DNA of 64,000 nt from Arthrobacter sp. fls2-241-R2A-200 (GCF_030209745.1 NZ_JARVRJ010000002.1:1-64000), one strand, 5' to 3'. Positions 8,704-17,002 are shown, counted from the stretch's first letter. Notes: generated by a model from the letters alone, not told the origin. Made by a program: numbers and translations.

Positions 8704-9711
8704 CTAGCGTCCCTTGTACTCTTCGGCGGCAGTACGGAGCCTGCGGTGGACTCCACCGTAGGCCTCGGCTGATTTCAGCGACCACTTCGGTAACTTCGCC
8801 AGCATCGTGTAGTTCGGGTCGCAGACATTCGCAGCTGGAGCAAGACCGAGCTGACTGACGAGCTGGTAAGCATCGAGGGTGTCCATACCGGTGAGGTCAG
8901 AGGTCCAGGACACAAGGTCGGCTTGACTGATCCGGAACGCGTCATCGAGGGGCCGAACTGAGCCCGTGCTCATGATGTAGTCGTCATTTTCGAGCCTTGG
9001 CCATGCCAAGGCCCCTCCCTTGACGACGTCGACCACGATTGCGGTGTTCATCGCCGATTCCAGCCCGGTCCCGCAGACCTCGCCTTCCCCCTGCCGCGCG
9101 TGACCGTCACCAAGGGAGAGCATCGCCCCTGACACGTTGACCGGGAGGTAAAGCGTTGTCCCTGCCCGCACTTCAGGGGTATCCATGTTGCCCCCGTGAG
9201 TTGAAGGGGTCACCACCAGACGGACCTCCCCACTGGCGGGGGCTACGCCGACAGTACCGTGCATCGGATCCAGGGGAAGCCTGAGTACGTAATCGGACCG
9301 ACGGGCACGGAACGTAGCCGTCCACGACTCAAGATCGAGGTCATAGAACCAAACGCGTTCCTCAAGCGGTTCCGACAGCATCGCCGTCTCGCGGGTTGGG
9401 GTCAATGCCCCAAAGAGCGGGAAAGTGCTGGAGATTGCGTGGGCGCGGGCAGGTACGATCGACACGAAGTGGACGGCCAAAACGTCGCCGATCTCCGCTC
9501 CTTCGACGTGGATCGGACCCGAGACCGGATTAAGCTCAGCGAACGGGACCACCTTGCTCGGCAGGTCTTCTGCGCTGGTTACCCGGCCTCCGTAGCAGTC
9601 CTCCGTGCTCAGTTCGACGACGTCGCCGGGCTTCACGCTGATGAGTGGTTCGACTCCCCCAAAGACGTAAGAGTACTGATCCGGGCGGGGCTTGAGAGAG
9701 TGGATTGTCAT
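8704..9711 (-). CDS. Acetamidase/formamidase family amidase
   Basis: The 335-residue protein fits the FmdA/AmdA family (Pfam acetamidase/formamidase), cytoplasmic enzymes that hydrolyse short amides to ammonia and the acid. Diagnostic blocks are VKPGDVVELSTEDCYGGRV, HVEGAEIGDVLAV, TPSTHGGNMDTPEV and LGDGHARQGEGEVCGTGLE. I chose ATG 9711 because AGGTGG lies at the right distance, whereas an in-frame ATG at 9726 contains that binding site. The permease stop and this start are separated by a single base (TGATATG), so the two genes are translationally coupled and the permease probably imports the substrate or its precursor. Length is normal and the frame is intact. Confidence 0.88.
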   Translation of the reverse strand: MTIHSLKPRPDQYSYVFGGVEPLISVKPGDVVELSTEDCYGGRVTSAEDLPSKVVPFAELNPVSGPIHVEGAEIGDVLAVHFVSIVPARAHAISSTFPLFGALTPTRETAMLSEPLEERVWFYDLDLESWTATFRARRSDYVLRLPLDPMHGTVGVAPASGEVRLVVTPSTHGGNMDTPEVRAGTTLYLPVNVSGAMLSLGDGHARQGEGEVCGTGLESAMNTAIVVDVVKGGALAWPRLENDDYIMSTGSVRPLDDAFRISQADLVSWTSDLTGMDTLDAYQLVSQLGLAPAANVCDPNYTMLAKLPKWSLKSAEAYGGVHRRLRTAAEEYKGR

Positions 9712-9712
9712 A

Positions 9713-11167
9713 TCAGCCCACCTCATTGAACTCGAGCGGGGAGGCGGCTCCGGAGGGATCCGTCATTCGTCCTGCCTTCTGCAGGATGATGGCCACGATG
9801 ACACCAACAACGAGCCAAACCACACCAAGGATCTGCGCGGCGATGTTGGCGTTGATGATGACCGAGACCAGGATGGCGAAGCCGAGAACCGGAAGCACCA
9901 GGTGCACCATCCACCGACGCGACTTCTGGCGGACAACAAACCACCACACCACTGCGACGTTTAGCAGGGAGAACGCAGTCAATGCGCCGAAGTTGACCAG
10001 GGTGGAGATTTCAGTGAGGCCGTTGGGCTGGGTGACCAGGTAAAGGCCGAGTACGAGTGAGATACCGGCGACAAGGAATGTGGCGTTCACCGGTACACCG
10101 CGTTTGGGGTGCACGCGGCTCAGGAACTTTGGAAGCTGGCGGTCCCGTGCCATGGCGAACAGAAGCCGGGATGTCGCTGCTTGAGCGACCAAGGCATTGG
10201 CGAAACCCCACGCGACGGCGGTCGCCGCAGCCGTGAGGATAAACAGGAAGGGGCCACCGGCGTTCTGGGCGGCAGCGTAGAAGGCCGTTCCGTCGGGATC
10301 GCCATTGGCGATGAGGCTGGCCGGGTCGTGTACGAGCATGGATCCCACCCACGTCTGTACAACAAAGAGCACGCCGACCAGGAGCAGTGCGGCGATCATT
10401 GACCGACCCAATGATTTGGTGGTCCCCGAGTTTTCCTCGGCAAGGGTGGATATGCCATCAAAGCCGAGGAAGGACAGCACTGCGATCGAGACCGCTCCGA
10501 ATATCAAGGACCAGTCGAACGTGTGGGAGTTGAAGAAAGCGTCGAAGCTGAAGGTGCCCTGACCGTTGGCGACAGCCGTAAATCCGATCACAAGGAACAC
10601 CGCCAATACGAGCAGTTCCAACACGAGCATGACCTTGTTGACCCGGGCGGTGAACTCGATGCCAAGATAATTGACCACGGTGTTGAGCACGACGAATGCG
10701 ATCAGCCAGATCCACAGGGGCACAGCGGGGATCATCCCGTTCATGGCGATCGACGCCGCTAAATATAGGAGTGCAGGGATGAGCACGTAGTCCAGAAGGA
10801 TCATCCAGCCAGCTACGAAGCCCAGTATCCGTGTAATTCCGCGGCCAACATAGGTGTAGACGGAACCCGACATCGGGAAGGCTTGGACCATCTGCGCGTA
10901 CGAGTTCGCCGTACACATCATGGCAAGCATCCCGACGATGTAGGCCATCGCGACCATGCCGCCGGAGGCCTGGAAGACGCTCCCGAAAATCGCAAACGGG
11001 GCGATCGGCACCATGAAGATCAACCCGTAGACCAGCAAGTCGGAGAACTTCAGACTGCGCTTAAGCTCCTGGCGGTAACCGAAACCCTCGATCCCGTCGC
11101 CCGTCTCGCCCGCAATCTCAGGCGAAACAGCGCCGTCGTTTGTTGCGCTCGATCCCTTGATAGACAT
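9713..11167 (-). CDS. APC-family amino acid/amine permease
   Basis: This polytopic inner-membrane transporter of about 484 residues shows around 12 hydrophobic segments, beginning with SLKFSDLLVYGLIFMVPIAP. The 'FSDLLVYGLIFM.P.APF..FG' opening and FLGFDGISTLAEENSGTTKS are typical of APC permeases of the YveA/PuuP-like group that move amino acids or polyamines. I placed the start at ATG 11167 rather than 11200 because no ribosome binding site precedes the latter and a stable hairpin sits between them. It is coupled to the acetamidase gene downstream. The substrate is unknown; from context, an amide or amino-acid derivative is likely. Confidence 0.85.
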   Translation of the reverse strand: MSIKGSSATNDGAVSPEIAGETGDGIEGFGYRQELKRSLKFSDLLVYGLIFMVPIAPFAIFGSVFQASGGMVAMAYIVGMLAMMCTANSYAQMVQAFPMSGSVYTYVGRGITRILGFVAGWMILLDYVLIPALLYLAASIAMNGMIPAVPLWIWLIAFVVLNTVVNYLGIEFTARVNKVMLVLELLVLAVFLVIGFTAVANGQGTFSFDAFFNSHTFDWSLIFGAVSIAVLSFLGFDGISTLAEENSGTTKSLGRSMIAALLLVGVLFVVQTWVGSMLVHDPASLIANGDPDGTAFYAAAQNAGGPFLFILTAAATAVAWGFANALVAQAATSRLLFAMARDRQLPKFLSRVHPKRGVPVNATFLVAGISLVLGLYLVTQPNGLTEISTLVNFGALTAFSLLNVAVVWWFVVRQKSRRWMVHLVLPVLGFAILVSVIINANIAAQILGVVWLVVGVIVAIILQKAGRMTDPSGAASPLEFNEVG

Positions 11168-11187
11168 CAATTTTATCCAATGGTCAG

Positions 11188-11209
11188 CCGCAGACGGCAT
11201 CGTCTGCGG
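11188..11209 (-). promoter_or_regulatory. Leader hairpin upstream of the permease-amidase operon
   Basis: CCGCAGACG and CGTCTGCGG form a perfect 9-bp stem with a 4-nt loop, ending about 20 bases before the permease start. TATCCAAT (11175-11182) and ATTGGATA (11240-11247) form an additional long-range inverted repeat around it. There is no U-tract, so a role in attenuation, antitermination or repressor binding is open. Confidence 0.45.
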
Positions 11210-11261
11210 GGGTGGAGAATTTATTTCCAGATGGAATGATTGGATACTACTGGGATGAGGC

Positions 11262-12356
11262 CTAGATCACAAACAGGTCGTTCCCTGCGGCCACGGCAAT
11301 TTCCCAACCGGCGGTTGGACGAGCAAAGGCAGAGCCTGCGGACCCCGTCGTCGAAGTTAGACGCCGAGCGGCCCTACTAGGCGGCATCGACTCCAAGAGC
11401 CCGCTCCGCCACAATTCCACCAGCAGGACGACTCCGTCATAACAGCCTTGGGCATACGACGCCGGAAGGGGTGCGGATGTCCCAAAGCGATCCCTATACA
11501 GCTCAAGTAAGCCCTGATGCCGCTCATCACTCTGGCCAATGAATGAGGGCATCGCTGAGTACAGCGTGCCCGTTGAGTCCCCTCCGGCCGCCAAGAGGCT
11601 GTTTTCATCCAGCGTGGTGCACAGCCGGATGAAGCGCTGGTCAGCGCCGATCTCCGCTGTCGAACGGTGAAAGGTGATGCCGTCGCGGCCAACGAGCGAG
11701 ATCAAGATTGCATCCGCGCCATTCTTCCGTGACTCATCCAAGAGCTGCTCCGCATCGACCGAGCCCACGGGAACGAGTCGGTCCATAACAACGTCCTGCC
11801 CTAGCCCTCGTAGAAGCTGGGCGGCGGCGCGGTGAACCTGTCGTGGCCAGATGTAATCGTTGCCGATCAAAGCCCACCGGCGCACCCGGCGGTGCGCGAT
11901 AATCCATTCGAGGGGCCCCTGAAGCTGCAACCGCGGACCCGAACCGATAAAGATCGTACCCGCCCCTCCTGGTTCCCGCTCGTGTGGAGGCGTGAAGACG
12001 TAAGGCACCCGGTCACCAACCACCCGCGAAACAGCCGCACGGACATCCGAGGTGTGGGCCCCGACGAAGCCCTGGACAAGTCCGGCGCCGACAAGCTGAC
12101 TTACGATACGTGCCGCCTCGGCGGGTCCCCGACCGGCGTCGATCACGACGAGCTCAGGTACAACGCCGGCCCGTTCAACCACGTGCTCGGCAGCAAGGAC
12201 TGCGCAGTTCAGGATTGACGGACCCGAGATACCCATCACCCCCGACAGCGGAGCGAGCAGCCCAATACTCAGGGTTCCCGGAGTAGGGCCCCGCAGCAAG
12301 AGAGTGCTCGGAAGCACTAGGCTGGTGGCAGAGGTCACAACCCGATCTTGCCGCAT
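11262..12356 (-). CDS. AmiC-like substrate-binding protein without signal peptide
   Basis: The protein of about 364 residues has the two-lobed periplasmic-binding-protein type I fold pattern of branched-chain amino acid, urea and amide binders: LSIGLLAPLSGVMGISGPSI, VVIDAGRGPAEAARIVSQLV, VQGFVGAHTSDVRAAVSRVV and a second lobe from RRWALIGNDYIWP. It starts within 35 bp of the divergent MarR gene. I see no N-terminal signal peptide or lipobox, so it is predicted to be cytosolic, as is AmiC, the amide-sensing negative regulator of Pseudomonas aliphatic amidase. An open frame continues upstream to 12788 but overlaps the MarR gene in antisense and shows no domain. It could alternatively be an ABC-transporter binding protein, but no ATPase or permease genes adjoin it. 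Confidence 0.72.
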   Translation of the reverse strand: MRQDRVVTSATSLVLPSTLLLRGPTPGTLSIGLLAPLSGVMGISGPSILNCAVLAAEHVVERAGVVPELVVIDAGRGPAEAARIVSQLVGAGLVQGFVGAHTSDVRAAVSRVVGDRVPYVFTPPHEREPGGAGTIFIGSGPRLQLQGPLEWIIAHRRVRRWALIGNDYIWPRQVHRAAAQLLRGLGQDVVMDRLVPVGSVDAEQLLDESRKNGADAILISLVGRDGITFHRSTAEIGADQRFIRLCTTLDENSLLAAGGDSTGTLYSAMPSFIGQSDERHQGLLELYRDRFGTSAPLPASYAQGCYDGVVLLVELWRSGLLESMPPSRAARRLTSTTGSAGSAFARPTAGWEIAVAAGNDLFVI

Positions 12357-12390
12357 CGGGGAGCCACAGAGCGATTCAGGAGGACGACTC

Positions 12391-12873
12391 ATGTTCCCGG
12401 TTTGGGATAAAAACGGACCCGGCGTCCCGCTCGCCCAGGTTATCTCCGCCCTCTCGGCCATCGAAAAAGAGCTACTCGACGGTCTCGCACTAGCTCTTAG
12501 CGAGGAGGACGCCACCGTGGAACAGTGGCGGATACTCAGCTTGGTCTCGAAGTTTGATTCCCCGACGATGGGCGAACTTGCCGCCTCCTCGGGCATGGCC
12601 AACGCGTCCCTGAGCAGGGTGATCGACTCGTTGGAAGATGCCGCCTCTGTCTTCCGGATTCCCAGCCCCGAGGACCGCCGTCGAGTCACCGTCCAGATCT
12701 CCGACCACGGCAGCGCCAGACTCGACAGGATGGACAGCCTCGTCTCTGCATGGGACGCGGCGACTCGGGAGCGACTGGGTAGCGACACCGTCGACGCCCT
12801 GTCCCACGCCGTCCACTTGGCAGGCCTACGGGAAGCAGCCGGGCGCCCGGCTCCGGAAATCGTGGCCCATTAG
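12391..12873 (+). CDS. MarR-family transcriptional regulator
   Basis: The 160-residue winged-helix protein has the MarR layout: a dimerisation helix (VISALSAIEKELLDGLALAL), an HTH (TVEQWRILSLVSKFDSPTMG, then ELAASSGMANASLSRVIDSL) and the wing motif PSPEDRRRVTVQISDHG. I chose ATG 12391 because AGGAGG precedes it by 5 bases; an upstream in-frame start at 12304 has no binding site and overlaps the opposite gene. It is divergent from the AmiC-like gene with a 34-bp gap, so its own promoter must lie partly inside that gene. It probably controls the amide operon, possibly in combination with the AmiC-like sensor. Confidence 0.85.
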   Translation: MFPVWDKNGPGVPLAQVISALSAIEKELLDGLALALSEEDATVEQWRILSLVSKFDSPTMGELAASSGMANASLSRVIDSLEDAASVFRIPSPEDRRRVTVQISDHGSARLDRMDSLVSAWDAATRERLGSDTVDALSHAVHLAGLREAAGRPAPEIVAH

Positions 12874-12894
12874 GCGCAAACCCAGTAGCTGCGG

Positions 12895-14496
12895 TTAAGC
12901 TGCGATCGTTACCGACGTCGACAACACGGCACCGTTCTTATCCAGTGCCTGTACCGATACATGCGCAGCTGCTGCGATCGCAGCTGAGGTCTCAAAGCCG
13001 CGTTTAGGGAACGTTCCAGCCTCACGAAGCGCACTTGGACTGGTGCCGCTGAGGAATCGCCACTTGGCAACCTCCGTGGCGCCGTTCCAACTCGCGTAGA
13101 CCTCCATCGTTGAGCCATTACCTGGAACCACAGCTACGTCGGGGAGCGCGGCAGGCTGCGCGCTCCATGCGCTTCGGTAAGCCCGATAGGAACCGGTACC
13201 CACACGGGTCGCCTCATAAATGGCGGAGCCCTGAGCAGTGAATTCGGTGACAGCCGGGTCTGCGCCCCAACCGACCAGAACATTTCCGTTAGGCAGGAAC
13301 TGGAGACTACCCATGGCATTGCCCCGGTGACCTGCGTTGTTGAACTCTTGGTGGACCGCGGCCGTCCGGGCTTTCTCGTCAACGGCGAGCACCAGACCAC
13401 GCGATGTCCCCGCCGTGCCGGAATAGTAGTGATTGTCGAACATGCTGATCAGTCCGTTCGGCCGCCGTCGTGCATCGTGCTGCCAAGCGAATGCTGCATT
13501 TGGCCCGAGCTTGAAGTCGCTTTGCTTGCCACCCAGCCGCCACCGGATGGTTCCGGTCATCCTGTCCACCAGATACAAAGCGTGCGTGTGCCGGGATGAA
13601 ATCAGCAACGCGTCTCCGCTCTCCTCCACGGAATTCAGGTGGTACGGGTCGTAGGCTTTGTCCGGCGTCGAGCCGTCACTGCCGGCGTCGTCAGACGGAC
13701 GCAGAAAGGAATCCGTCAAGGGAATGTGTTCCAAGGCGTCCCAGTCCAACAAGACAGCTCCGGTCCGGACATTCACCTCCTGCACATGGCAGTTGAACAT
13801 ATTGCCGGCGACCGGCCCGCCTACCGCGGACAGGTCATGCTGAACGGTGGGATAGGCGGTCAGTAATGCGGTTCCCGCCGATGTCAGGGTGAACTCGTGG
13901 AGGTCTGCCTGCATCCCTTTGCCTGCCGTGACTTCGGCGATAATCCGATAGCTGCTGTCCATGATTACCCCCTTGCCCATGCCGTGGCCGCCGACGCCGG
14001 TTCCGGTCCAGTAGGTGAGCACAGGCTGGCCCTCGAAGGATTGCACGCGCAGATCCATCACACCGGCACCTGTCGGTTCCAGCCAGACAGGCTCGCCGAC
14101 GTTGTTCATGATCATTCCGTTCGAACCATGTCCCATGGGACCTGTAAACAACAGCCCGGGCGCCGGAGATCCCGTGGACCAACTGGCCACATGCGGGGCG
14201 GTGAGGTGCGTCGTCACGAAGGTACGGTCAGGCGGCGCCACGGCCCGGGGCGAAGGTGAGGATGAAGGGGAAGCGGTGGGAAGAGATGGGGAGGCTGAGA
14301 CCGTCGTTGTCTGAGCAGCCAATCCAGGCATAAGTCCCGTTTTGGATAGGCCGGTCGCGCCAAGCGCTCCAACACCTATCAGTCCGGCTCCGTGCAAGAG
14401 GCGACGCCGGCTCAGCGGCAGAGATACTCGCCCGTGCTCACCGGCCGGAGCGAGCTTGCCGTCGTCGTTGGTTCCAGGGTCTCGTTCAACCTTCAC
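12895..14496 (-). CDS. Tat-exported arylsulfotransferase-family protein
   Basis: The 533-residue protein begins at GTG 14496 with a twin-arginine signal: LPLSRRRLLHGAGLIGVGAL, residues about 27-46, followed by a hydrophobic stretch and an Ala/Ser/Pro-rich linker. The mature part matches the bacterial arylsulfotransferase (ASST-type) beta-propeller pattern, with DLHEFTLTSAGTALLTAYPT, DPYHLNSVEESGDALLISSR, WRLGGKQSDF, FAWQHDARRRPNGLISMFDN and LPNGNVLVGWG. Such enzymes transfer sulfate between phenolic compounds without PAPS, but many actinobacterial members are uncharacterised and a sulfate-transfer role is not proven. It is convergent with MarR and lies downstream of the sigma-factor gene on the same strand. 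Confidence 0.8.
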   Translation of the reverse strand: MKVERDPGTNDDGKLAPAGEHGRVSLPLSRRRLLHGAGLIGVGALGATGLSKTGLMPGLAAQTTTVSASPSLPTASPSSSPSPRAVAPPDRTFVTTHLTAPHVASWSTGSPAPGLLFTGPMGHGSNGMIMNNVGEPVWLEPTGAGVMDLRVQSFEGQPVLTYWTGTGVGGHGMGKGVIMDSSYRIIAEVTAGKGMQADLHEFTLTSAGTALLTAYPTVQHDLSAVGGPVAGNMFNCHVQEVNVRTGAVLLDWDALEHIPLTDSFLRPSDDAGSDGSTPDKAYDPYHLNSVEESGDALLISSRHTHALYLVDRMTGTIRWRLGGKQSDFKLGPNAAFAWQHDARRRPNGLISMFDNHYYSGTAGTSRGLVLAVDEKARTAAVHQEFNNAGHRGNAMGSLQFLPNGNVLVGWGADPAVTEFTAQGSAIYEATRVGTGSYRAYRSAWSAQPAALPDVAVVPGNGSTMEVYASWNGATEVAKWRFLSGTSPSALREAGTFPKRGFETSAAIAAAAHVSVQALDKNGAVLSTSVTIAA

Positions 14497-14624
14497 CCAC
14501 TCAGGGTAGGCACGGATGCTATGTGGGCGCGTCGAGAAATCTTTGAATCCGCTGTGACTGAATGAGGTGGACCCTGGAGGGTGTCAGTACACAAAGGGCT
14601 GCAACGCCGTCGTGAGCGGGGCAC

Positions 14625-15488
14625 CTATCGTGCTGATACCGCTGGGATCACCGCGCGAGGCTGTGGGTTCATGCCTGCCTGGATATGCTGCAGGTCAGCC
14701 AGCGCATTGGCACAATGCCTGCACATGGCAACATGCTCGTCCACGCGCAAGCGTGCAGCCTTGTGCACCGCGTTCCTCACGAACTTGCCCAAATGCCGTG
14801 CGAAGTCCGTACATTCCTCAATGGCGGCTTTGCCCACGTGCTGCTGTAGGTACGCTTGCCGCAGTCCCTCCGTTGCGCGTATCAGTAACGAGGACACACC
14901 ATTCGGCGTCAAGTTCAACACTCGGGCCGTGGCAGCCGGCTTGAGGCCTTCGACTTCCATGCACCATAGAACGGCCTGCCACCGCACCGGTAGGGAGCGG
15001 AATGCCCGCATCAGGATGGTTGATTCGAAAGCTGCGATGCTGGCGTTTTCCTCGAGTGTCAAAACATCCAGCGCGCTTCCATAGCCCAACGTCGCAGAGC
15101 GCCGCACTTTCAGGTTCCTGCGGTGGGCCATGCGCCTTACGGTAGTGGTCAGGTATGCCTGGAATGATTCGCGGGGCCCTTTTCCTGAGGTCAACGCTGC
15201 AAACACCGCCGCGAACGCCTCGGAAACAACATCCTCGACTTCGCTGGAACTATCTGATTCCGCCCGCGCCACGTAGCCCGCGACCTTACGATGGCGCCTG
15301 TACAGTTCCGCGAATGCTTCGTGGTCCCCCTCCCGCACCAGGGCGATCAGGCCTGCATCATCCGACCCTGCACCGGCACGGACCTCATCGTCCGTGCGGC
15401 TGTTGGGAGCGGGGGTCTCGCCGGGGCGAGGGATACCGAAGATGGGTTCCAGGCGGCTGGCAGCTGATGTGCTGATGAGAGGAGACAT
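14625..15488 (-). CDS. ECF-type sigma factor with C-terminal zinc-finger-like tail
   Basis: The 287-residue protein contains sigma region 2 (LIALVREGDHEAFAELYRRH and VEDVVSEAFAAVFAAL, residues about 45-110) and region 4 (FRSLPVRWQAVLWCMEVEGL and AATARVLNLTPNGVSSLLIR, about 160-210). It continues for about 70 more residues with CTDFARHLGKF and HVAMCRHC, an H-x3-C-x2-C arrangement like the zinc-binding motif of anti-sigma factors. A sigma factor fused to its own anti-sigma-like module would be self-regulating. It is divergent from the Lrp-like gene, and the Tat-exported arylsulfotransferase-like gene lies downstream on the same strand and may be a target. Confidence 0.82.
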   Translation of the reverse strand: MSPLISTSAASRLEPIFGIPRPGETPAPNSRTDDEVRAGAGSDDAGLIALVREGDHEAFAELYRRHRKVAGYVARAESDSSSEVEDVVSEAFAAVFAALTSGKGPRESFQAYLTTTVRRMAHRRNLKVRRSATLGYGSALDVLTLEENASIAAFESTILMRAFRSLPVRWQAVLWCMEVEGLKPAATARVLNLTPNGVSSLLIRATEGLRQAYLQQHVGKAAIEECTDFARHLGKFVRNAVHKAARLRVDEHVAMCRHCANALADLQHIQAGMNPQPRAVIPAVSAR

Positions 15489-15584
15489 GGCTGGCTTTCA
15501 AGTGAGGAACGGGCGAACCAAACCTAGCCAGCAAGTGATCGAATACACTCAAAATGCAGGCTTCTTCCGAGAAAAGAGCGTCCG

Positions 15585-16568
15585 ATGCAGGAATATCTGC
15601 TCGATGAGCGGGATCTCCGTCTACTGCATGCACTTCAGATACGTCCGCGGGCGCCCTGGACAGTGTTAGCCCCGGTGGTCGGCGCAGACGCGGTCACATT
15701 GGCACGACGCTGGCAGGCTCTCCAAGACTCAGGTCTTGCCTGGATTACCTCCTACAAGGGTCCAGGCGCCAAATATGCCGGGGCGATCGTGGAAGTCGAC
15801 TGCGTACCGGCAAGCATTGCCCCCGTCACGGAAGAGCTCGCCCGCGACCCGGAGGTCCTGTCCATCGATCAAGCCGCCGGTGGGCGGGATTTGGTGGTGA
15901 CGGTTCAGTGCCGCTCCGAAGCAGCCCTCGGCGAATTCGTGCTGGACAAACTACCGTCCGTGTCCGGCGTCACCAGCACTCGAACCCACCGGGGGATCAA
16001 ACTTCTCGCCGACGCACAAGTATGGAGGCTGCGGTCGCTGAATGAACGCGAAGCCAGTCGGTTGGCGATCGATCTCCCGGAGCCGGGGAACGGGCAGCGA
16101 GGAGTCCCGGCCGACGTCGAGAGTGGACTCGCCAAAATACTCGCGCTGGACGGCCGGGCCACCATAGCTGACATCGCAGGTTGGCTGGGAATAAGCCAGA
16201 CCCGGGCCAAGAACGCGTTGTCCGCTCTCCTGGCAGAGAAGCGCCTGATCATGCGCCTCGAAGTGGCCCGGCCCTATACGCCGTGGCCGCTCGCCGTGTG
16301 GTATTTTCTCCGCGTGCCGGCAACCCATGTTGAAGACGTTGCAGGAAAACTGACCGGACTCAACGAAGTGCGATTGGTAGCAACCACGGCAGGTATGTAT
16401 TCGATTCTCATGACGGTATGGCTTCGTCGCGTTGAAGACATGACAGTACTTGAGAGGCAGCTTGGCGAAAGATTGCCTTTCGCCGAGATCATGGACCGCT
16501 CGATAGTGCTCCGTACCCCAAAGCACATGGGTATTCGGCTCACCACGGACGGACGGAGGGACCTATAG
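15585..16568 (+). CDS. Lrp/AsnC-family regulator with two tandem Lrp-like halves
   Basis: The 327-residue protein has two consecutive Lrp-like units. The first has an N-terminal HTH (LLDERDLRLLHALQIRPRAP) and a ligand-binding segment. The second begins near residue 185 with LAKILALDGRATIADIAGWL and GISQTRAKNALSALLAEKRL and also ends in a RAM-like domain (LTGLNEVRLVATTAGMYSIL). Ordinary Lrp proteins are about 150 residues, so this is the double-length actinobacterial form. It is divergent from the sigma-factor gene with a 96-bp intergenic region. The ligand is unknown; the family often senses amino acids. Confidence 0.85.
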   Translation: MQEYLLDERDLRLLHALQIRPRAPWTVLAPVVGADAVTLARRWQALQDSGLAWITSYKGPGAKYAGAIVEVDCVPASIAPVTEELARDPEVLSIDQAAGGRDLVVTVQCRSEAALGEFVLDKLPSVSGVTSTRTHRGIKLLADAQVWRLRSLNEREASRLAIDLPEPGNGQRGVPADVESGLAKILALDGRATIADIAGWLGISQTRAKNALSALLAEKRLIMRLEVARPYTPWPLAVWYFLRVPATHVEDVAGKLTGLNEVRLVATTAGMYSILMTVWLRRVEDMTVLERQLGERLPFAEIMDRSIVLRTPKHMGIRLTTDGRRDL

Positions 16569-16573
16569 CCGGA

Positions 16574-17002
16574 TCAATCTTCTTGGGGAGCCCCTGCGAT
16601 GTTGACCAGCCACGCGATGCCGAATTTATCCACGCACATGCCAAAGGCATCTCCCCAAGGGGCCTTCTCCAGCGGAATGGTGACCGTGCCGCCGTCGATA
16701 AGCTTTTCCCAGTAGTCACGAAGCTCTGCGTCATCCGAGGACTCGCCGCTGAGGGACACGGAGATGTTATCTCCGGGGTTGTGCTGCATGCTGCTGGGTG
16801 TATCCGCGGCCATCAGCGTGAAGCCGTTCGGCGCCACCAACATGGCATGCATCACCTTGTCAGCTTCCGCAGGGTCCTCGTTTGCCTGGAAGTCACCGAA
16901 AGTGCTGACATTCAGCTCCCCGCCGAAGACGGACTGGTAGAAAGTGATCGCGTCGCGGGCGTTGTCACGGAATGAGATATAGGGGTTCAGGCGGGTTGCC
17001 AT
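16574..17002 (-). CDS. VOC-superfamily protein, PhnB-like
   Basis: The 142-residue protein has the glyoxalase/VOC pattern of the PhnB group: LNPYISFRDNARDAITFYQS near the N-terminus, FTLMAADTP, and the terminal WGDAFGMCVDKFGIAWLVNI typical of this group. Members bind or modify small molecules, but PhnB itself has no firmly assigned reaction. Length is normal and the frame is intact. It lies just after the Lrp-type gene in convergent orientation, and a second VOC gene lies upstream on the same strand. Confidence 0.88.
   Translation of the reverse strand: MATRLNPYISFRDNARDAITFYQSVFGGELNVSTFGDFQANEDPAEADKVMHAMLVAPNGFTLMAADTPSSMQHNPGDNISVSLSGESSDDAELRDYWEKLIDGGTVTIPLEKAPWGDAFGMCVDKFGIAWLVNIAGAPQED

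Noticed and set aside
12357..12788. 144-residue N-terminal extension of the AmiC-like protein
   Set aside because: It is antisense to the well-supported MarR gene, lacks domain content, and would remove the divergent promoter region.
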